This document shows, one piece after another, positions 22,731 through 30,667 of a DNA stretch of 30,667 nt. The notes under the pieces are model-generated. The model had not been told where the DNA came from, searched no databases, and worked only from the letters and a program-made list of their open reading frames with translations. This DNA comes from CAYYJV01 sp964486395 (lineage in GTDB: Bacteria > Patescibacteriota > Minisyncoccia > Minisyncoccales > MHMH01). The stretch lies in the NCBI GenBank assembly GCA_964486395.1, contig CAZALP010000001.1:1-30667 (forward strand). Direction: 5' to 3'. Numbering within the stretch: position 1 is the first letter of the stretch; each line of letters opens with the position of its first letter. Position numbers and translations under genes: made by a program.

Positions 22731-23981
22731 ATGCCTTTTCATTTTCCTCCAATTAATTTTCTTCAATATCTTCTCAAAAGAGAGTCGGAGCAATTTTTTG
22801 TCTCAATCGCCATCAGAAGTCTGGCTTTGGGAATGATTTTAATCTTCGAGCCGGTTTATCTTTATCTTTATTTTAACTATTCTCTTCCTCTGACCCTGTT
22901 GTTCTTTGGCGCCGTCCACATGCTTTTTGGAGTATTGGCAGTTTACGGAGGAAAGGCCATGGCTAAGTTCGGTTTGAAACGCGTTATGCTTTTTAGCCAT
23001 TTTTTCTTTTTCGGATATTATCTTTGCTTGTTTTTTCTTTACCAATCTTTTTTGCTGGTACCCTTGGCCATAATTTTAAAAGGATTTGGCATGATTCTTT
23101 TTTGGCCGGCTTTCCATGTTGATTTTTGCCGCTTTTCAGAAAGAAATCACCAGGGGAGAGAGGTGGGCAAAATGAATGTCGCTATTTTGATTCCCACCAT
23201 CATTAGTCCGATGATCGGCGGATGGATTTTGGCCGGTTTGGGTTATCCGGCCCTGTTTGTCGCAGTTTTGGTAGTTCTTTTTGCTTCTTCTATTCCTATG
23301 TTTCTTTCTAAAGAAGTTCATGTAATTTATAGCGATTCCTACCGTATGGCTTGGAGAAGAATCTTAAGAAAAGCTAACAAAAGAATCAATTGGGGGATTA
23401 TTGCCAATAGTATAGAGATGGGGGTCAATTCTTACTGTTGGCCTTTATTTATGGCTATTTTGGCGATCGGTTACGGCACTATGGGAGGGATTACCACTTT
23501 TGCTTTAGGGATGGCTGTTCTTTTTACTCTTTATATCGGCAGAATGTCTGATAAAATTATTAATCGAGTTAAACTTTTGAATTTGGGCTCCTTTTTAACT
23601 TCTATCGCCTGGATATTGAAATATTTTGTTACTACTCCCTTTACGGCTTTTTTAGCTCAAACTCTTTATAGAATTTGTCGGACTACGGCTGGTGTTCCTC
23701 ATCAAACCCTTCTTTATGAAAGAGCTTCTCTTAAGGGAGCCGAAACCGATGAATTTATAATTTACCGCGAAACGATTTTTAATGTTTCTCGCGGCGTCTT
23801 TTTTATATTTTTGGCGCTTCTTTTTTTGGTAATTCCTAAAATCAACATAGCTTTTATATTAGCGGCAGTAGTTTCTTTGGGTATGACTTTTTTGGGGGTA
23901 CCTCCCAAGGCAATTAGAAATCTAAAATGGATAAGAGAAATGAAAAATCATGGATTATCTATTATTTCAAAAAATAAATAG
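22731..23981 (+). CDS. Major facilitator superfamily transporter
   Basis: A 416-residue integral membrane protein with about 11-12 hydrophobic helices and short loops. Seen: helix 1-2 region SIAIRSLALGMILIFEPVYLY, an MFS motif A-like GGKAMAKFGLKRVM between helices 2 and 3 (about residues 74-87), and a similar loop GRMSDKIINRVK between the later helices. A central cytoplasmic linker (SKEVHVIYSDSYRMAWRR) joins the two halves. No feature reveals the substrate. The ATG at 22731 is preceded directly by AAGAAGGT, too close to be a good ribosome site, so the true start could lie slightly downstream. The 3' end overlaps the PAP2 gene by 32 bases. Confidence 0.85.
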   Translation: MPFHFPPINFLQYLLKRESEQFFVSIAIRSLALGMILIFEPVYLYLYFNYSLPLTLLFFGAVHMLFGVLAVYGGKAMAKFGLKRVMLFSHFFFFGYYLCLFFLYQSFLLVPLAIILKGFGMILFWPAFHVDFCRFSERNHQGREVGKMNVAILIPTIISPMIGGWILAGLGYPALFVAVLVVLFASSIPMFLSKEVHVIYSDSYRMAWRRILRKANKRINWGIIANSIEMGVNSYCWPLFMAILAIGYGTMGGITTFALGMAVLFTLYIGRMSDKIINRVKLLNLGSFLTSIAWILKYFVTTPFTAFLAQTLYRICRTTAGVPHQTLLYERASLKGAETDEFIIYRETIFNVSRGVFFIFLALLFLVIPKINIAFILAAVVSLGMTFLGVPPKAIRNLKWIREMKNHGLSIISKNK

Positions 23982-24450
23982 TTGGGCCGGACGATGGAAT
24001 TGGCTGGATGCTTTGGGTATTTTTTCGGCCAAATATTTAATTTTCATACTGGTAGCCCTAGTGATTTTCATTTTTTGGAGAAAACGAAAAGTTATCATCG
24101 GCACCTTTTTAGCGGCAGTTTTGGCCAAATTTGTGATTGTTGATTTGATTCGTTGGATTTGGCCCAAGGCCAGACCATTTGTTGAAAATAATGTTCATTT
24201 GCTTATCAATAAAATTAACCAATCGGCTTTTCCCTCGGGCCATGCCGCTTTTGCCTTCGCTTTATCGGCAGTTGTTTATTTTTATAATAAAAAGGCCGGC
24301 ATTTTATTTTTTGTTGCCAGCTTTTTGATTGCTGTTTCCCGAGTTTTTGTTGGCGTTCATTGGCCATCAGACATTGTGGCTGGAGCCGGAATCGGAATTT
24401 TTTCCGGCTGGCTGGTTATAAGGATTTTCAAAAAGAAAAACTCGAAATAA
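23950..24450 (+). CDS. PAP2 superfamily membrane phosphatase
   Basis: A lipid phosphatase of the PAP2 type, possibly acting on undecaprenyl pyrophosphate or phosphatidic acid. Seen: the three motifs, here R68-x6-R75-P76 (RWIWPKARP, with Arg in place of the usual first Lys), PSGH at 95-98, and SRVFVGVHWPSD with Arg131, His137 and Asp141. About five membrane helices surround them. The length (166 aa) is compact. It starts inside the MFS gene (32-base overlap), implying translational coupling, and its stop codon lies in the first stem of the repeated terminator. In a bacterium with few lipid genes a role in recycling a bactoprenol carrier is plausible, but not shown by sequence. Confidence 0.88.
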   Translation: MDYLLFQKINSWAGRWNWLDALGIFSAKYLIFILVALVIFIFWRKRKVIIGTFLAAVLAKFVIVDLIRWIWPKARPFVENNVHLLINKINQSAFPSGHAAFAFALSAVVYFYNKKAGILFFVASFLIAVSRVFVGVHWPSDIVAGAGIGIFSGWLVIRIFKKKNSK

Positions 24451-24477
24451 CAACTATGGTCTTGATTTCGAGTTTTT
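24436..24477. terminator. Bidirectional terminator, repeat family copy 1
   Basis: Perfect 13-bp stem AAAAACTCGAAAT (24436-24448) / ATTTCGAGTTTTT (24465-24477), 16-base loop. The outer A/T runs provide T-tracts on both strands. It contains the stop codon of the PAP2 gene. The same stem recurs at 28618-28659, with a loop differing at four positions. Confidence 0.85.
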
Positions 24478-24574
24478 GGGGGCGGGAGGAGTCGCCCTAA
24501 GAGAGCAAAGGAGTTTACCTCTTTCATTTTTTTGTTGCACAAAGTTAAAATCCCCATGAAGAGGATTCAGTTTG

Positions 24575-24658
24575 TGCCGCGGGAGGGAGTTGAACCCTCA
24601 AGAGCATAAGCTCATACGATTTTGAGTCGTACGCGTATTCCAATTCCGCCACCGCGGC
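24575..24658 (-). tRNA. tRNA-Leu (anticodon CAA)
   Basis: Read on the - strand: acceptor GCCGCGG / CCGCGGC with discriminator A, a D-arm with GGAATTGGAATACGC, and an anticodon stem ACGA/TCGT with loop CTCAAAA, giving anticodon CAA (decodes UUG). A long class II variable arm (GAGC TTAT GCTC) and a T-arm GAGGG-TTCAACT-CCCTC follow. The 84-base gene does not encode CCA. A weak hairpin with TTTT (AATCC/GGATT, 24549-24567 on the + coordinates) downstream may terminate it. The 24478-24574 gap otherwise shows nothing I can identify. Confidence 0.96.
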
Positions 24659-24693
24659 AAATTACCTTATTAATTTATCAATTTTTTTATTGT

Positions 24694-24722
24694 TTGTCAA
24701 TTTAAAAATTATGTGCTAATTT
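24694..24722 (+). promoter_or_regulatory. Promoter of parAB
   Basis: TTGTCA (24694-24699), a 17-base spacer ending in TGC (extended -10), TAATTT (24717-24722). The parA ATG begins 6 bases later, so the transcript should start at or next to the A of ATG (leaderless). Confidence 0.6.
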
Positions 24723-24728
24723 GATTTA

Positions 24729-25502
24729 ATGACCCGTATTATCGCCATAGCGAACCAGAAAGGAGGCGTGGGGAAGAGTTCTGTTGCAACTAATTTGCCT
24801 GTTTTTTTAAGTGCCACGGGCAAAAGAGTTTTGCTGGTTGATATGGACTCTCAAGCCAACGCCACTTTATCTTTGGGGATTGCTCCGCGCCGTCTGCCTC
24901 TTTCTATATATCACGCTTTGATGGGTCAAATTAGCCCTTCGGCTATTATCAGGAAAAGCCCGTTTTTTAATTACGAAATTATGCCGGCTTCCCCGGATTT
25001 GGCGGGAGCCACAGTAGAATTGGTTAATTCGGAAGCCAGAGAATTCAAGCTCCGCCAGATTTTAGAAAAAGTAAAAGAACCCTACGATTTTATCTTCATT
25101 GATTCTCCTCCCAGTTTGGGCTTGCTGACCATAAACGCTCTTTGTGCCGCCGATGAAGTTTTGATACCCGTGCAGTGCGAGTACTTGGCTTTGGAAGGCT
25201 TGAAACAACTCCTCAGTACCATTAATTTAGTCAAAGATAACTTAAAGCCGGATTTGAGGATTGCCGGCGCCCTTTTGACAATGTATAGTAGAAATAACAA
25301 GGTTTCTCGGGAAGTAGCCAAAGAAGTGAGGAGAAATTTTCCAGGTTACGTTTTTGATACCGTCATTCCTAGAACTATAGTATTGGCGGAAGCCCCAAAA
25401 TTCGGAAAAACTATTTTGCAATACGCTCCCGCTTCCATGGCCGTAAAGGCTTATCGGGAGCTGGCAGAGGAGTTGATAAATTTAAATAATAAAAAAACAT
25501 GA
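24729..25502 (+). CDS. parA: Chromosome-partitioning ATPase ParA (Soj)
   Basis: A deviant Walker-type ATPase that, with ParB, segregates the chromosome origin and binds DNA non-specifically in its ATP form. Seen: KGGVGKSSVATNL with the signature first Lys (residues 11-23), VDMDSQANAT (A' motif), FIFIDSPPSLGLLTINAL (Walker B region), PVQCEYLALEGLKQL, and the C-terminal IPRTIVLAEAPKFGKTI typical of Soj-type ParA. The 257 residues without an N-terminal HTH match the chromosomal type. Transcription appears leaderless. It overlaps parB by ATGA, so the two are co-translated. No convincing parS site is seen in the window. Confidence 0.97.
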   Translation: MTRIIAIANQKGGVGKSSVATNLPVFLSATGKRVLLVDMDSQANATLSLGIAPRRLPLSIYHALMGQISPSAIIRKSPFFNYEIMPASPDLAGATVELVNSEAREFKLRQILEKVKEPYDFIFIDSPPSLGLLTINALCAADEVLIPVQCEYLALEGLKQLLSTINLVKDNLKPDLRIAGALLTMYSRNNKVSREVAKEVRRNFPGYVFDTVIPRTIVLAEAPKFGKTILQYAPASMAVKAYRELAEELINLNNKKT

Positions 25503-26377
25503 AGAACAACACATTTGGCAAAGGTTTGGAATCGCTGATTCCCAAAAAATCAGAAAAAAATAAAAAAGATTCCGAGCAGAAACAAGAACCTATATTTTAT
25601 ATTGAGCTTGAGAAAATAAAACCCAATCCTTACCAACCAAGAAAAAACTTTGATCAGGCGGGCTTGGAAGCTTTGGCAGATTCCGTCAAAGAATACGGCA
25701 TTCTGCAGCCCTTGCTGGTGAGTCGCATTGAAAAGGAGGGCGGGAACGAATATCAGCTGGTGGCAGGAGAAAGGAGGCTGTTGGCGGCCAAGATGGTGGG
25801 CTTGACCCAAATACCGGTAATTATCAGGGAGCCTACCGAGCAGGAGAAATTGGAGGTTTCCTTAATAGAGAATGTCCAGCGTTTGGATTTGAATCCGATG
25901 GAAAAAGCCGAGGCTTATAAAAGACTGCAAGACGAATTCAAATTTCTGCAAAAAGACATTGCTAAACTGGCCGGCAAAAGCCGGGAAGCAGTAGCCAACA
26001 CCATGCGCCTTCTTGATTTGCCTGACGAAATAAAGCAGGCCCTAAGAGAAGAAAAAATTTCAGAAGGTCATGCCAGGGCTATGTTAGCAGTAGAAGATTC
26101 CCAAAAACAAAAAACCCTTTTTGCAAGAGTTGTAAGGGATGGGCTTAATGTTAGAGAAACGGAGAGTTTAACCCAGAAGCTGAATATTTGGAAGCCCGTT
26201 AAAAAGCAAATTTCCGCAGCTTCCAAAGAAGTGAAGACCCTGGAGGAAAAACTAAGGGACATTTTGAAGATTAAAAATCTCCGATTAAGAATGGAAGCGG
26301 GCCGCCCCAAATTGACCATCTTTTTCAACTCCAAAAAAGAACTGGAGAGCTTATTAAAGAAAATTAAATCTTCCTGA
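25499..26377 (+). CDS. parB: Chromosome-partitioning protein ParB (Spo0J)
   Basis: The DNA-binding CTPase clamp that loads on parS and stimulates ParA. Seen: an N-terminal ParA-activating GKGLESLIP (residues 8-16), a basic linker, NPYQPRKNF (box I region), the CTP/arginine motif at residues 90-98 (GERRLLAAK), ENVQRLDLNPMEKAEAY, the HTH with KDIAKLAGKSREAVANTMRLL, and a C-terminal dimerisation region. The 292 residues are typical. Deviation: the usual GERRxRA reads GERRLLA, with the last Arg replaced by Leu. The gene overlaps parA by 4 bases. Its last 14 bases overlap the 3' end of the oppositely oriented relA/spoT gene. Confidence 0.95.
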   Translation: MKNNTFGKGLESLIPKKSEKNKKDSEQKQEPIFYIELEKIKPNPYQPRKNFDQAGLEALADSVKEYGILQPLLVSRIEKEGGNEYQLVAGERRLLAAKMVGLTQIPVIIREPTEQEKLEVSLIENVQRLDLNPMEKAEAYKRLQDEFKFLQKDIAKLAGKSREAVANTMRLLDLPDEIKQALREEKISEGHARAMLAVEDSQKQKTLFARVVRDGLNVRETESLTQKLNIWKPVKKQISAASKEVKTLEEKLRDILKIKNLRLRMEAGRPKLTIFFNSKKELESLLKKIKSS

Positions 26378-28538
26378 CCTCAAGAACGCCCTTGACTTGT
26401 TTGAGTTGGCCGAAAAGTTTATCTAAATCCTCCCAGTCAGATATTTCAACATTAGCCTTAAGAGTGGCTAATTTTTCTTTTGGAGATTCGGCTTGGAAGT
26501 TCAGAATATTAATTCCCAACGCGCTAATGGCCGAAGAAATGTCTCTAAACAAACCAATTCTATCTTCAGCTTCTATTGCCAGCGATGCAGTATATGACAT
26601 TTTTTCTCTGCTCGGCCAAGAAGCTTCAATGATCCGCTGGGGACATTTTTTTTGAGCTTGTATTAAGTTTTCACAATTAGTTTTATGAATGGAAGCGCCC
26701 CTTTCTTTGGTAATCCAAGCGCGGATTTCGTCTCCGGGCTGGGGGCAGCAGCATTTGGCGAGATAGGTTTTAATTCCTCTTTCGCCAGCTAGGGAAATTT
26801 CTTCCTTTCCTTTTCTTTGGATTTGTTCCCAGTGAAGACGGGGAGAAACTTTGGGAGTAGGAATAAGAATTTCCTCTTCTTTAAATAATTTTTTAAAAAT
26901 TTCTTTGGCAGAAACCTCTCCTTCTCCCACGGCCACAATCAAATTTTCCAAATTTTTATATGGAAAGACTTTCAAAAGCTCTTCTTTTTTTGGTTGAGAG
27001 AGATTTTCAAAAGTAATGCCTTTCATTCTTTGAAATTCCTGATTTAACAGCTTCAAGCCCCTGTCTATATTTTGTGGGCGGGATTCCGATTTCAGCCAGC
27101 GTTTGACCCTGGTTCTGGCAAAGCTGGTTTTAATGAATTCCAGCCAGTCCCGGGAAGGCTTTTTATTTTTATCAGTTATAATTTCTACCACATCACCGTT
27201 ATTTAGGGGCTGGGAAAGAGAGGACATTTTCCCGTTTATTTTTGCTCCCGCACATTGATTGCCGATGTCGGAGTGGACGGCGTAAGCGAAATCCACTGGG
27301 CTGGCACCCTCCGGCAGATCAATGACGTCTCCTTTGGGAGTAAAGACGAAAATTCTGTTTTTAAAAAAGTCTATTTTTAGGCCCTCTAGGAATTCCTTTG
27401 ATTTGGAAACCTCTCTTTGCCAATCTCTCAATTGTTGGACCCAGGCGAATTTTTTTCCCTGGGTTTTGAGGTCAATGCCTTCTTTCATTGCCCAGTGGGC
27501 ACAAATTCCGTTTTCCGCTTCTTGATGCATTGCTTTAGTTTTGATTTGTATCTCGGTAATTTTCCCGTCTAGGCAAAAGCAGGTGGTATGGAGCGCTTGG
27601 TAATTGTTGGGTTTGGGAAAGGCAATGAAATCTTTAATTTTTCCCGGAAGCGGCTTCCAAAATTTATGGATAATGCCTAAGACCTCATAACAGGTTTTAA
27701 CGTCTTCCACCACCACCCTGAGAGCTATCAGGTCGTGGATTCTGTCAAAGTTCATTTCGTATTTTAACAGCTTTTGATAAAGGCTCCAATAAGATTTGGC
27801 ACGGGAACTGATTTCCAAAAGTTTTATCTTTTCTTTTCTCAGCAACTCTTTTAAAATTGGCTGCAGCTTTTCAAGGTATTTTTTTCTTTTTTCATATTTT
27901 TCTTTTACGTTTTGAATCAGCCATTCGTATTCTTTGGGATAAAGGTAGGGGAAAGCCAGGTCTTCCAATTTCGCTTTCATTTCTCCCATTCCCAGCCTAT
28001 CTGCCAAGGGAGCATAAATTTCCAAAGTTTCCAGAGCGATTCTTTTTTGTTTTTCCGGAGGCAAAGAGCCCAAAGTTTCCATGTTGTGGAGACGGTCGGC
28101 TAGTTTTATCAGGACCACCCTTAAATCTTCTGCCATGGCAAAGAACATTTTTCTGAGATTTTCCGCTTTTAAGTCGATTGGCTCCCCGACTCTTTCTTCC
28201 ATGGGCTTCACTTCCAGCCTTTCTTTGGGGTAGCGCAGTTTTCCAAGCTTACTGACTCCTTCTACCAGGAAAGCCACTTCTTTGCCGAATTCTTTTTCTA
28301 TATCTTCCAGGGTTTTTTCCGTATCATCTGGCACGTCATGCAGGAGGCCGGCTATGATGGTTTTGGAATCCAGATGCATTTCCTTTAATATTTGAGCCAC
28401 TCTGGCCGGGTGCTGGATGTATTCGTCGCCGGAAAGTCTTTTCTGGCTCGCATGGGCGGTTTTAGCAAACTTAAAGGCTTTCTCAATGGATTTTGAGTCA
28501 AAGCCCGGCTTAAATATTTTTTGAATTATGGTTGACAT
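26364..28538 (-). CDS. relA: Bifunctional (p)ppGpp synthetase/hydrolase (Rel/SpoT)
   Basis: Long RSH protein making and degrading the alarmone (p)ppGpp. Seen: an HD hydrolase domain with metal ligands His43 (IQHPAR), His67-Asp68 (LLHDVPDDT) and Asp148 (IKLADRLHNM). A synthetase domain follows with SYWSLYQKL, DRIHDLIALRVVV, KDFIAFPKPNNYQALHT and EIQIKTKAMHQEAE. Next are a TGS domain (VFTPKGDVIDLPEGASPVDFAY), a zinc-type CCCPQPGDEI region and a C-terminal ACT domain (SLAIEAEDRIGLFRDISSAI). At 724 residues all domains are present, so it is likely bifunctional. The conserved VxEDT acidic pair in the HD site reads VPDDT (Glu to Asp). It has its own promoter. Its 3' end overlaps parB by 14 bases, convergently. 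Confidence 0.96.
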   Translation of the reverse strand: MSTIIQKIFKPGFDSKSIEKAFKFAKTAHASQKRLSGDEYIQHPARVAQILKEMHLDSKTIIAGLLHDVPDDTEKTLEDIEKEFGKEVAFLVEGVSKLGKLRYPKERLEVKPMEERVGEPIDLKAENLRKMFFAMAEDLRVVLIKLADRLHNMETLGSLPPEKQKRIALETLEIYAPLADRLGMGEMKAKLEDLAFPYLYPKEYEWLIQNVKEKYEKRKKYLEKLQPILKELLRKEKIKLLEISSRAKSYWSLYQKLLKYEMNFDRIHDLIALRVVVEDVKTCYEVLGIIHKFWKPLPGKIKDFIAFPKPNNYQALHTTCFCLDGKITEIQIKTKAMHQEAENGICAHWAMKEGIDLKTQGKKFAWVQQLRDWQREVSKSKEFLEGLKIDFFKNRIFVFTPKGDVIDLPEGASPVDFAYAVHSDIGNQCAGAKINGKMSSLSQPLNNGDVVEIITDKNKKPSRDWLEFIKTSFARTRVKRWLKSESRPQNIDRGLKLLNQEFQRMKGITFENLSQPKKEELLKVFPYKNLENLIVAVGEGEVSAKEIFKKLFKEEEILIPTPKVSPRLHWEQIQRKGKEEISLAGERGIKTYLAKCCCPQPGDEIRAWITKERGASIHKTNCENLIQAQKKCPQRIIEASWPSREKMSYTASLAIEAEDRIGLFRDISSAISALGINILNFQAESPKEKLATLKANVEISDWEDLDKLFGQLKQVKGVLEVRKI

Positions 28539-28556
28539 GCTTCAAATTATCCCCTT

Positions 28557-28585
28557 ATTATACTTTATAGTACTTGAAAAATCAA
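28557..28585 (-). promoter_or_regulatory. Promoter of relA/spoT
   Basis: On the - strand: TTGATT (28580-28585), exactly 17 bases, consensus TATAAT (28557-28562). The ATG at 28538 follows after 18 bases, with AAGGGG in the short leader. Confidence 0.7.
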
Positions 28586-28617
28586 GGCAGAAAAATCAAA
28601 AAAAGAGGCCGTTAATA

Positions 28618-28659
28618 AAAAACTCGAAATAACAACCATGGTTGCGATTTCGAGTTTTT
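28618..28659. terminator. Bidirectional terminator, repeat family copy 2
   Basis: The same perfect 13-bp stem as copy 1 (AAAAACTCGAAAT 28618-28630 / ATTTCGAGTTTTT 28647-28659) with a 16-base loop containing the palindrome CAACCATGGTTG. It lies at the end of topA (- strand; the stop codon is within the right stem) and upstream of the relA promoter. It insulates relA from topA read-through. Confidence 0.85.
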
Positions 28660-30667
28660 ATTTTACGTAATGGCAGTTTTTGTTGGAGCAATGGGTGCCT
28701 TTTTTGGTTTCTACTAACAGAGAACCGCATTTAGGGCATTTTTCTCCAGTGGGCTTATCCCATAAGGCAAAGTCGCATTTGGGAAAACGGTTGCAGGCGT
28801 AAAAAATCTTTTTCTTTTTGGTTCTTTTTTCTACGAGTTCACCATCCTTGCATTTGGGGCATTTGATTCCCAATTTGTTTTCCGGCAGAGATTCCGTGTA
28901 TTGACATTGAGGAAATTTGGAGCAAGCATAGAACTTTCCGTATTTTCCCAAGCGAATCAGCAGGGGAGCCCCGCATTTGGGACATTTCTTTTTTGTCGGC
29001 TCTTCGGTGAATTCTTTTTTAGAAACTTCGGAGTATTTTTTCTTTAAGTTTTCAGCAAATGAGCCGTAAAAATCTTTGATGATTTTTACCCACTTCTTTT
29101 CACCCTCGGCAATTTCATCTAAATCTTCCTCCATTGTGGCTGTAAATTTCAAATCAACGATATTGGGGAAGTGTTTCACCAGCAAGTCGTTGACCACGGT
29201 GCCAATTTCCGTGGGTCGGAAATATTTCTTTTCATCTTTTTCAATATAATTTCTTTCTTGGATAGTAGAAATAATAGGGGCATAAGTGGAAGGTCGGCCG
29301 ATGCCTTCTGCCTCCAGCTTTTTAATCAGGGTGGCTTCGGTATATCTCGGAGGCGGTTGGGTAAAATGCTGAGAAGGAGCAAGTTTTAATAATTTCAAAA
29401 TCTCGTTTTTGTCCAATGACGGAAGTTCTGCTTGCTCATATTTTATTGGATAAACTTTTAAGAAACCGTCGAATTTTAAGGTTTGACCGGTGGCTCGGAA
29501 AGTGTAGTTCTTAGCATTAATATCGACTCCAATAAAATCAAAAACAGCAGGCGCCATTTGACAAGCGATGAATCTTTGCCAAATCAGTTCATAAAGGCGG
29601 TACTGATTTTGGTCTAGCTTGGCTTCTCCTTTTATCTTCTCCGGAGTTCTGTCGGCGTATGTCGGACGAATGGCTTCGTGCGCTTCCTGGGCTCTGCCTT
29701 TGGCTTTGTATTTCCTGAATTGGTGGTAATTTTGGCCGTAGTTTTCGATAATGAATTTTTTAGCAGTCCCCAAAGCCAAACCGGAAAGATTGAGAGAGTC
29801 GGTCCTGTGATAAGTCGTTAGCCCCATTTCATAGAGTTGCTGGGCTGTTCGCATTGTAAATTTGGCCGGCCACCTTAATTTTCTCCAGGAATCCTGCTGT
29901 AAAGTTGAAGTGGTGAAGGGGGGAAATGGATTCTTCCGTGTTTCTTTCTTTTCCACTTCAGCTACTCGATATTCAGCTTCTTTTAAATCATTGACGATTT
30001 TTTCTGCTTCTTTTTTGTTTTTTATTTCCAGTTTATCTAAAATCTTGCCGCCTTTCTTGGTTAATGTTGCCTCAAAGGAAGGAGTTTTACCTGAGTTAAT
30101 TTTTTCCAGTAGAGCGGTAATGCTCCAATATTCTTGGGGAACGAATTTTTTTATTTCTCTTTCCCTTTCCACTACCAGTCTGACTGCTACCGACTGCACT
30201 CTTCCTGCCGACAGTCCCCTGGCCACTTTTTTCCACAAAAATGGGGAAAGCTTGTAGCCGACGATTCTGTCCAGTACTCTTCTGGCCTGCTGGGCGTCAA
30301 CCAACTTCATATCTATCTTTCTTGGATTTTGCAGGGCCTCTTCTATGGCTTGTTTGGTAATTTCGTGAAAGGCAATTCTTTGATATGGTTTTTGTCCGTT
30401 TAGGCCGAGAACTTGAGATAAATGCCAAGCAATGGCTTCTCCTTCTCTGTCTTCATCCGTAGCTAAAATAGTCAAATCTGCTCTTTGAGCGTTTTCAGCC
30501 AACAACTGAATTACCTTTTTTGATTTAAGAGGAATTACGTATTTAGGCTTGAAATCGTTTTCAATATCCACTCCCAGTTCGTCTTTAGGCAGATCCCTAA
30601 CATGCCCATAGCAAGAAAGGACCTGATAATTCGGCCCTAAAAATCTTTTTATGGTATTTCCCTTAGT
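28658..30667 (-). CDS. topA: DNA topoisomerase I (5'-truncated by window edge)
   Basis: Type IA topoisomerase that relaxes negative supercoils. The frame stays open to the window edge. The first visible residues, TKGNTIKRFLG, followed by VLSCYGHVRDLP, are the standard N-terminus just after the missing start (about ten residues absent), so the GTG at 30571 is internal. About 669 residues are visible. Seen: the TOPRIM acidic cluster ATDEDREGEAIAWHL, GRVQSVAVRLVVERE, the catalytic tyrosine in TTYHRTDSLNLSG (His where Met is usual), EAHEAIRPT, GIGRPSTYAPII, and three C-terminal zinc ribbons (CPKCG...CSKFPQC, CPKCK...CNRFPKC, CPKCG...CSNKNC). It ends at a bidirectional terminator; relA follows on the same strand with its own promoter. 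Confidence 0.97.
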   Translation of the reverse strand, partial: TKGNTIKRFLGPNYQVLSCYGHVRDLPKDELGVDIENDFKPKYVIPLKSKKVIQLLAENAQRADLTILATDEDREGEAIAWHLSQVLGLNGQKPYQRIAFHEITKQAIEEALQNPRKIDMKLVDAQQARRVLDRIVGYKLSPFLWKKVARGLSAGRVQSVAVRLVVEREREIKKFVPQEYWSITALLEKINSGKTPSFEATLTKKGGKILDKLEIKNKKEAEKIVNDLKEAEYRVAEVEKKETRKNPFPPFTTSTLQQDSWRKLRWPAKFTMRTAQQLYEMGLTTYHRTDSLNLSGLALGTAKKFIIENYGQNYHQFRKYKAKGRAQEAHEAIRPTYADRTPEKIKGEAKLDQNQYRLYELIWQRFIACQMAPAVFDFIGVDINAKNYTFRATGQTLKFDGFLKVYPIKYEQAELPSLDKNEILKLLKLAPSQHFTQPPPRYTEATLIKKLEAEGIGRPSTYAPIISTIQERNYIEKDEKKYFRPTEIGTVVNDLLVKHFPNIVDLKFTATMEEDLDEIAEGEKKWVKIIKDFYGSFAENLKKKYSEVSKKEFTEEPTKKKCPKCGAPLLIRLGKYGKFYACSKFPQCQYTESLPENKLGIKCPKCKDGELVEKRTKKKKIFYACNRFPKCDFALWDKPTGEKCPKCGSLLVETKKGTHCSNKNCHYVK

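Noticed and set aside
24478..24574. GGCGGGAGGAGTCGCCC stretch resembling a tRNA 3' remnant
   Set aside because: No acceptor or anticodon arm can be built; only a few bases resemble the neighbouring tRNA-Leu T-arm.
30569..30571. GTG as the start of topA
   Set aside because: The frame continues upstream to the window edge with clear TopA N-terminal residues (TKGNTIKRFLG), so the start is outside the window.

Overview
The window looks like a chromosomal segment of a Candidate Phyla Radiation bacterium (Patescibacteria), most likely of the Parcubacteria/Paceibacteria type. This is inference from gene content and style: dense short-spaced genes, an alpha2-type GlyRS, a MetRS without a C-terminal tRNA-binding domain, a shortened FolD, a surface protein with DUF11-like repeats, a two-subunit 2-oxoacid oxidoreductase, few Shine-Dalgarno sites and several small palindromes inside genes. 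TGA is used as a normal stop (AI-2E gene, parA, parB, yvcK-like gene), so UGA is not recoded. No phage, transposase, CRISPR array or rRNA is visible, and no gene-free stretch exceeds 300 bases.

Layout. 1-6065 (+): the 3' part of a surface-repeat protein, glyQS, then an M16 peptidase - AI-2E-type permease - rsmI transcription unit. 6090-7014 (-): two small membrane proteins (DUF3307-like and YdjM-like), divergent from the next unit. 7050-9409 (+): metG-tatD, closed by a terminator. 9502-16008 (+): glyA, a long hairpin element, folD, leuS and glmS, closed by a terminator. 16095-20687 (+): 2-oxoacid:acceptor oxidoreductase alpha/gamma and beta subunits, a YvcK/GlmR-like protein and a GlmU-like protein. 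20756-21040 (+): a self-contained unit for a 69-residue protein. 21066-24450 (+): tsaC, tsaD, an MFS permease and a PAP2 phosphatase. Then tRNA-Leu(CAA) (-), parA-parB (+), and convergent relA/spoT and topA (-), with topA running off the right edge.

How the genes work together. Many serve translation: three aminoacyl-tRNA synthetases, tRNA-Leu, the t6A genes tsaC/tsaD, and 16S rRNA methyltransferase RsmI. GlyA and FolD form a one-carbon pair that could supply formyl-THF for initiator tRNA. GlmS, the YvcK/GlmR-like protein and the GlmU-like protein lie within 6.5 kb and suggest a UDP-GlcNAc module. ParA/ParB, TopA and RelA/SpoT cover segregation, supercoiling and the stringent response.

Most interesting signal: short palindromic or repetitive DNA elements that appear to have been accommodated in-frame inside conserved genes (rsmI, metG, tatD, leuS, tsaD), with related-looking intergenic hairpins. 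They recall the Rickettsia palindromic elements in behaviour but have different sequences. Two further repeat families occur as two copies each: a CCGGTAG-ended inverted repeat, and a 13-bp-stem bidirectional terminator whose copies flank tRNA-Leu-parAB-relA.
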